A stretch of 64,000 bases of DNA from positions 1 to 64,000 of the forward strand of contig JAIYBC010000012.1 in NCBI GenBank assembly GCA_027488845.1. Direction: 5' to 3'. A model generated the notes under the pieces. That model saw nothing but the letters and a program-made list of their open reading frames with translations. It was not told the DNA's origin and did no database searches. This document shows positions 60,842 to 64,000 of the stretch, piece by piece. Origin of the DNA: Verrucomicrobiales bacterium. GTDB taxonomy: Bacteria; Verrucomicrobiota; Verrucomicrobiia; Limisphaerales; UBA9464. The translations under genes and the position numbers were made by a program. Positions within the stretch are counted from its first letter, which is position 1. Each line of letters starts with the position of its first letter.

Positions 60842-60871
60842 GTTTTTGTTGAACTTTTTTATTGAAACAAT
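60842..60871 (+). promoter_or_regulatory. AT-rich patch, candidate promoter for the DUF4160 gene
   Basis: A 30-base stretch with GTTGAACTTTTTTATTGAAA stands out as the most A/T-rich segment of this very GC-rich region. It lies about 100 bases before the DUF4160 start. TTGAAC could serve as a -35 element, but no good -10 at 16-18 bases is visible, so this is only a candidate. Confidence 0.25.
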
Positions 60872-60966
60872 CCGCGACCGCTTGGGTCAGGAGTCGCGTA
60901 ACGAACATGAACATGAACGCGCGGATGTCCCCAACCCCTCTTCCGCGTGCCGAAGGAGAACCTGCC

Positions 60967-61227
60967 ATGCCTGTCATCTCGAAGTTTTATGGAATCGTCA
61001 TCCGGATGCTGGTGACCCGGACGCTCGACGCCCGCTTCCACGCGCTCTACGGGGATCACGAGATCGTCGTCCAGATCTGGCCGCTGCGGATCGTGGGCGG
61101 CAACGCCCCGGCTCGGGTGCGCCAGATGGTGCTCGAATGGGCCACCCAGAACCAGGATGCCCTGCTCCAGAACTGGCAACGCGCGACCGCCGGGATCGCG
61201 CCGAAGCCGGTTCAGCCGCTCGAGTGA
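60967..61227 (+). CDS. DUF4160-family small protein
   Basis: The 86-residue product matches DUF4160: MPVISKFYGIVIRMLVTRTL, DARFHALYGDHEIVVQIWPL, RVRQMVLEWATQNQDALLQN and a final PVQPLE. DUF4160 genes are usually paired with DUF2442 in operons that resemble toxin-antitoxin or stress modules, but no DUF2442 gene follows here. An exact AAGGAG lies eight bases before the ATG (60953-60958), fixing the start. The family-typical HFHA reads RFHA here. Confidence 0.8.
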   Translation: MPVISKFYGIVIRMLVTRTLDARFHALYGDHEIVVQIWPLRIVGGNAPARVRQMVLEWATQNQDALLQNWQRATAGIAPKPVQPLE

Positions 61228-61266
61228 CCCGCCTCGGGTAACGATCCGGTCGCTGCGCAGACGGGT

Positions 61267-61404
61267 CTCACGCAAATCCGCAAAGACGCCAACGGCACGC
61301 CGGATTCGGGACCGAAACGGCGATCACCATCCGGTACACGAACCTGGCAGTGCAATCGAGCGGTTCTCTTGCCGCTCCTCGGCGGCTTTGCGGTTCTTCG
61401 TGCC
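61267..61404 (+). repeat. Palindromic REP-like element between DUF4160 and PQQ-propeller genes
   Basis: The left arm (61267-61290, containing CGCAAATCCGCAAAGACGCC) and the right arm (61381-61404, containing GGCGGCTTTGCGGTTCTTCG) are imperfect inverted repeats over 24 bases, enclosing about 90 bases. The arms resemble single-arm copies at 4396, 11481 and 55871. It has the form of a miniature element or a REP pair; no coding capacity is evident. Confidence 0.6.
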
Positions 61405-61425
61405 GATCCCTTCCCGAGGGTCGGC

Positions 61426-62676
61426 TCAAAGCGGACTCTGGCGTCCGATGCGGAACAGGCGGCGGTCGCTTCGGACGAACAGCGACCCGGCCGCGATCGA
61501 CGGCGTGCCGATGACCGGCTGTCCAAGGTCCAGTTCGCTCACCACGGTTCCCTCGGCGCCCGAGGGATCCACCACCTGGACCATTCCGACTTCGTTGACG
61601 CAGTAGATCTTGCCGCCCGCGGACACCGGTGTGGCGCTGAACGGTCCCTTGAGTCGCAGCTGCCACAGACGCCGCCCTTCGCCGGTGTCGCCGCAGGTCA
61701 GGATCCCCTGGTCGTTCAGGACCAGGACCTTTCCGTCGAGCACCAGCGGACTCGCCGTTCCCGGACGCAGCTGCGGCGAACGCCAGGCGGGCTTCGGCGA
61801 ACTGTTGTCCGGCTGCATTTCCAACACGGTCAGGCCGTTGGACGGCACGTAGAGCCGGTTGCCCACCACGGCGGTGGACGGCACGGTCGAAGCGCCCTCG
61901 GCCCAGTTCCAGGCCACGCGTCCCGTCGACGGTTCCACCGCGGTCAGGCCCTTCGACGACTGCAGCAGGACCAGCGTGGCCCCGTTGGAATCCTTCATCA
62001 CCGAAGGCGAAGTCCAGTTCGCGCGCTTCGGCCTCTCCAGCTTCCAGCGGTTGCGCCCGGTGGCCGCGTCCAAGCCCGCGGTGAACGACTCGCTGTCGTT
62101 CTCCACCTGGGCGACGAGCACGCCGTCGGCGAAGACCAGCGACGACGACATCCCCAGCGAATTGCTGGCGTTCGGGTAGTCCTTCCCCAGCCCGCGGTAC
62201 CAGAGGAGGTTGCCGTCCAGGTCCAGGGCGACGCAGTCGTTGGAGGAGAAGATCGCGTACACGGCCTTGCCGTCGGAGACCGGCGTCGGAACAGCGGGGC
62301 TGATCTTCTCGTGGGTCATCGTGCGGCCGGTGGCCCAGACCTGGCGCTCCCACCGGAGTTGGCCGTCGGAAAGCCGGAAGCACAGGACATGGAGACGGTC
62401 CCCACGCGCGCCGCTCGATGCGGTGACCAGCACCCGATCGCCGATGATCAGCGGGGACGAGACGCCGCGTCCGGGCAGGTCGATCCCCCAGACGATGGAA
62501 CCGGCGTCCAACCGCTCGGGAACCCCGGCCTCCTGCGAGACGCCGTTGCCGGCGGGTCCGCGGAACCCGGCCCAGTCCGCGGCCGATCCCGGGACGGTCG
62601 AAAGCGCGAGCAGGCCGGCGAGGACCACCTGGCGGCGAAGGACCGGGAAGGACCGTTGGGAAGAATGGCTGCTCAT
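61426..62676 (-). CDS. Exported PQQ-binding-like beta-propeller protein
   Basis: The 416-residue product has an N-terminal signal (about 1-33; LRRQVVLAGLLALSTVPGSA), then DWAGFRGPAGNGVSQEAGVP and about seven repeats of the PQQ-like pattern, for example KAVYAIFSSNDCVALDLDGN and GKVLVLNDQGILTCGDTGEG. This BamB-like family is highly expanded in Planctomycetes and Verrucomicrobia; most members have no proven PQQ binding. Its ATG overlaps the stop of the upstream gene (ATGA), so the two are translationally coupled. Confidence 0.82.
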   Translation of the reverse strand: MSSHSSQRSFPVLRRQVVLAGLLALSTVPGSAADWAGFRGPAGNGVSQEAGVPERLDAGSIVWGIDLPGRGVSSPLIIGDRVLVTASSGARGDRLHVLCFRLSDGQLRWERQVWATGRTMTHEKISPAVPTPVSDGKAVYAIFSSNDCVALDLDGNLLWYRGLGKDYPNASNSLGMSSSLVFADGVLVAQVENDSESFTAGLDAATGRNRWKLERPKRANWTSPSVMKDSNGATLVLLQSSKGLTAVEPSTGRVAWNWAEGASTVPSTAVVGNRLYVPSNGLTVLEMQPDNSSPKPAWRSPQLRPGTASPLVLDGKVLVLNDQGILTCGDTGEGRRLWQLRLKGPFSATPVSAGGKIYCVNEVGMVQVVDPSGAEGTVVSELDLGQPVIGTPSIAAGSLFVRSDRRLFRIGRQSPL

Positions 62677-63800
62677 GGTTCGGATTGGATCGGATTGCCC
62701 TGTTCGTCGGTGACCCGCAGCTGGAACTGCCAGTCCACGGCCCAGTCCTCGGTCTGTTCGTTCTGGAGGCACTTCACGAGGATCACGTTCGTTCCCGGCT
62801 TCAGTTCGACCGGGAGGCGGTACTGGTCGATCTCCGCGCCGCGGTGGTACTCGTCACGGCCGAAGAGGTACTTCCCGTTCAGCCAGACCTTCCATCCCAG
62901 TTCCGAGCCCAGACGGATCTGCGCGCGGCGCGCGGCGGGGACCTTGATCTCGGCCATCGCGTAGCCGGCGGCCCCCTTCACGGTGCCCAGTGCGGCGTTG
63001 AGGTCGACCACCCCGTAGTCGCCGCGGGATTCGTAGTCCATCCACCGAACACGGCCCTTCTTGCCCTCGAGCTCGGAAGCGAGGTCCAGCTTCTCCTCCG
63101 GTGGCTCGACCTTGGTGAAACCGGCGCCGCCGGTGTTGTCGAACGGACCGATCACCTTCCATCGGGTGACCCAGCCGAAGACACGCCGCAGGTCCGCCGG
63201 CGAACCGAGGTCCTTCAGCTGCCTGGCGATCGACTCGATCTGGTCGGCTTCACGGGCGTGGCCGAGCGCCGTGTTCAGGGCCTGGACACCGGCGGCCTTG
63301 TCCTTGGCCAAGAGCGCGGTCGCCGCCTGGACGCGTGCATCCACGGCCTCACGTCGGAGATCCGGCGCGGGATCCCCGATGAAGCCGTCGAGCAGGCGCG
63401 CCGCCGATTCCGGGTCGGCCCGCCGCAGGAGCGTGAAGGCGAGATGCCGCGCCTTCGGATGGTTCCGGGTGTCGCGCAGGACCGCACCCAGCCGCTCCTT
63501 GGGCCATTCCGCTCCGGCGTCGCGGCCCTTCTGCACCGCCGCGTCGACCGCGAGCCGCAGCCAGTTCAGGGCGTAGTCGTTCGCACCCGACATCGACTCC
63601 AGCAGGCTCGGCACAGCGGCCAGCCCTTGGGCCGTGGCCTCACGCCAGGCGTCCCGGGCCGCGGCGTTGCCGAGACCCTCCGCGCCGACCGACTTCAGCA
63701 CGCGGATCGGTTCCTCGATTCCGGCGGCCACCACGACGCCAAGGCGGCCGGACCCGAGCAGGGCGGCAGCGACCAACGCCGGAGGAATTCGAGAGGTCAT
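62673..63800 (-). CDS. Exported protein with helical repeats and C-terminal carbohydrate-binding-like domain
   Basis: The 375-residue product begins with a hydrophobic leader (MTSRIPPALVAAALLGSGRL). The first half is helical with HEAT/armadillo-like spacing (AVLRDTRNHPKARHLAFTLL, ARLLDGFIGDPAPDLRREAV). The second half (about 210-375) starts WKVIGPFDNTGGAGFTKVEP and ends in a jelly-roll-like segment (IRLGSELGWKVWLNGKYLFG). Such tails resemble PA14 or carbohydrate-binding modules. It is coupled to the PQQ-propeller gene by an ATGA overlap, so the two exported proteins may act together; the function is unknown. Confidence 0.72.
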   Translation of the reverse strand: MTSRIPPALVAAALLGSGRLGVVVAAGIEEPIRVLKSVGAEGLGNAAARDAWREATAQGLAAVPSLLESMSGANDYALNWLRLAVDAAVQKGRDAGAEWPKERLGAVLRDTRNHPKARHLAFTLLRRADPESAARLLDGFIGDPAPDLRREAVDARVQAATALLAKDKAAGVQALNTALGHAREADQIESIARQLKDLGSPADLRRVFGWVTRWKVIGPFDNTGGAGFTKVEPPEEKLDLASELEGKKGRVRWMDYESRGDYGVVDLNAALGTVKGAAGYAMAEIKVPAARRAQIRLGSELGWKVWLNGKYLFGRDEYHRGAEIDQYRLPVELKPGTNVILVKCLQNEQTEDWAVDWQFQLRVTDEQGNPIQSEP

Positions 63801-63919
63801 CGGGACAGGACGTTACGGTCTGTCGCGGCGGCCACAAGCCCGGGTGTTGAAGCGGTGTTCCAAACAGGTGTCGGGTTCCTCAATTGCCTCCCACGGCGGC
63901 CGGGCATATCGTGTCGCCC

Positions 63920-64000
63920 ATGTCCGAGATCGCCAGCTACGTCGCCCACGGGGCCGCACAGGTCACTCCCGCAACCCTCGAGAAGGTCCTGCGCAACCTG
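63920..64000 (+). CDS. N-terminal start of an unidentified gene (cut by window edge)
   Basis: An ATG at 63920 opens a frame that runs to the window end: MSEIASYVAHGAAQ, then VTPATLEKVLRNL. Only 27 residues are visible, too few to recognise. The gene is divergent from the helical-repeat gene, and the 119 bases between the starts should carry both promoters. Confidence 0.4.
   Translation, partial: MSEIASYVAHGAAQVTPATLEKVLRNL

Overview
This 64 kb window of very GC-rich DNA (roughly two thirds G+C by eye) looks like a chromosomal contig from a verrucomicrobial bacterium, probably of the Pedosphaera/Limisphaerales type. The assignment is an inference from three things. Two unlinked genes carry the FTLIELLVV...[14 protein letters not shown] prepilin leader with a GDWIW/WHN body. 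Secreted CotH, DUF6797, Gfo/Idh/MocA, Tat-exported sugar isomerase-like and PQQ-propeller proteins are abundant. Simple-sequence intergenic repeats built on CCCTTCAA recur. hldA, gmhB and waaA indicate a Gram-negative envelope with heptose/Kdo LPS. mqnD indicates menaquinone made by the futalosine route, and gatB indicates indirect Asn/Gln tRNA charging.

Layout. 1-0.5 kb: the tail of a transposase and a probable Rep-like remnant. 0.5-13.7 kb: housekeeping genes (glcD, a SirB1-type protein, miaB, a TPR membrane protein, thrB, mqnD, purD, a soluble MCP/Cache protein, argB, an EamA permease, rpe, an ACT-domain protein). 13.7-16.5 kb: a large secreted CotH/lamin-tail protein. 16.6-22.8 kb: apaG, gmhB-hldA, apbE, tatD, a prepilin-like protein and waaA. 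22.8-30.6 kb: an uncharacterised coiled-coil protein, an orphan sugar-binding protein, a class II aldolase, gatB, a Gfo/Idh oxidoreductase, glgC and an ArsR-methyltransferase fusion. 30.8-36.1 kb: the two most unusual genes, a 1036-residue exported protein with a Cys/Thr-Asn repeat tract and one CxxCH motif, and a degenerate dihydroorotate-dehydrogenase-like domain fused to a duplicated membrane domain. 36.1-45.3 kb: carbohydrate-related genes (NHS-like permease, Tat/lipoprotein sugar isomerase-like protein, a three-part TIM-barrel/DUF6797/propeller protein, a second prepilin-like protein, gmd, a GHL10 glycoside hydrolase-like protein). 45.5-49.0 kb: glyS and an ECF sigma / membrane protein / CpxP-like module. 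49.1-55.8 kb: an SDR, hrpB with a TMEM14-like protein, an MFS permease and a DegP/HtrA protease. 56.0-60.7 kb: a close-packed co-directional run (DUF4380, PNPOx-like, DUF4336, ABC exporter, gamma-carbonic anhydrase). 60.9-64 kb: an orphan DUF4160 protein, a palindromic repeat, a PQQ-propeller/armadillo-like pair and the start of one more gene.

No rRNA, tRNA, CRISPR array, prophage or complete mobile element was recognised. Several clear hairpin terminators lie between convergent genes or after single genes. Many long open frames antisense to real genes are by-products of the high GC content and are not annotated. Start codons were chosen by homology to family N-termini, by overlap with upstream stops, and by signal peptides; GTG starts are used by several genes.
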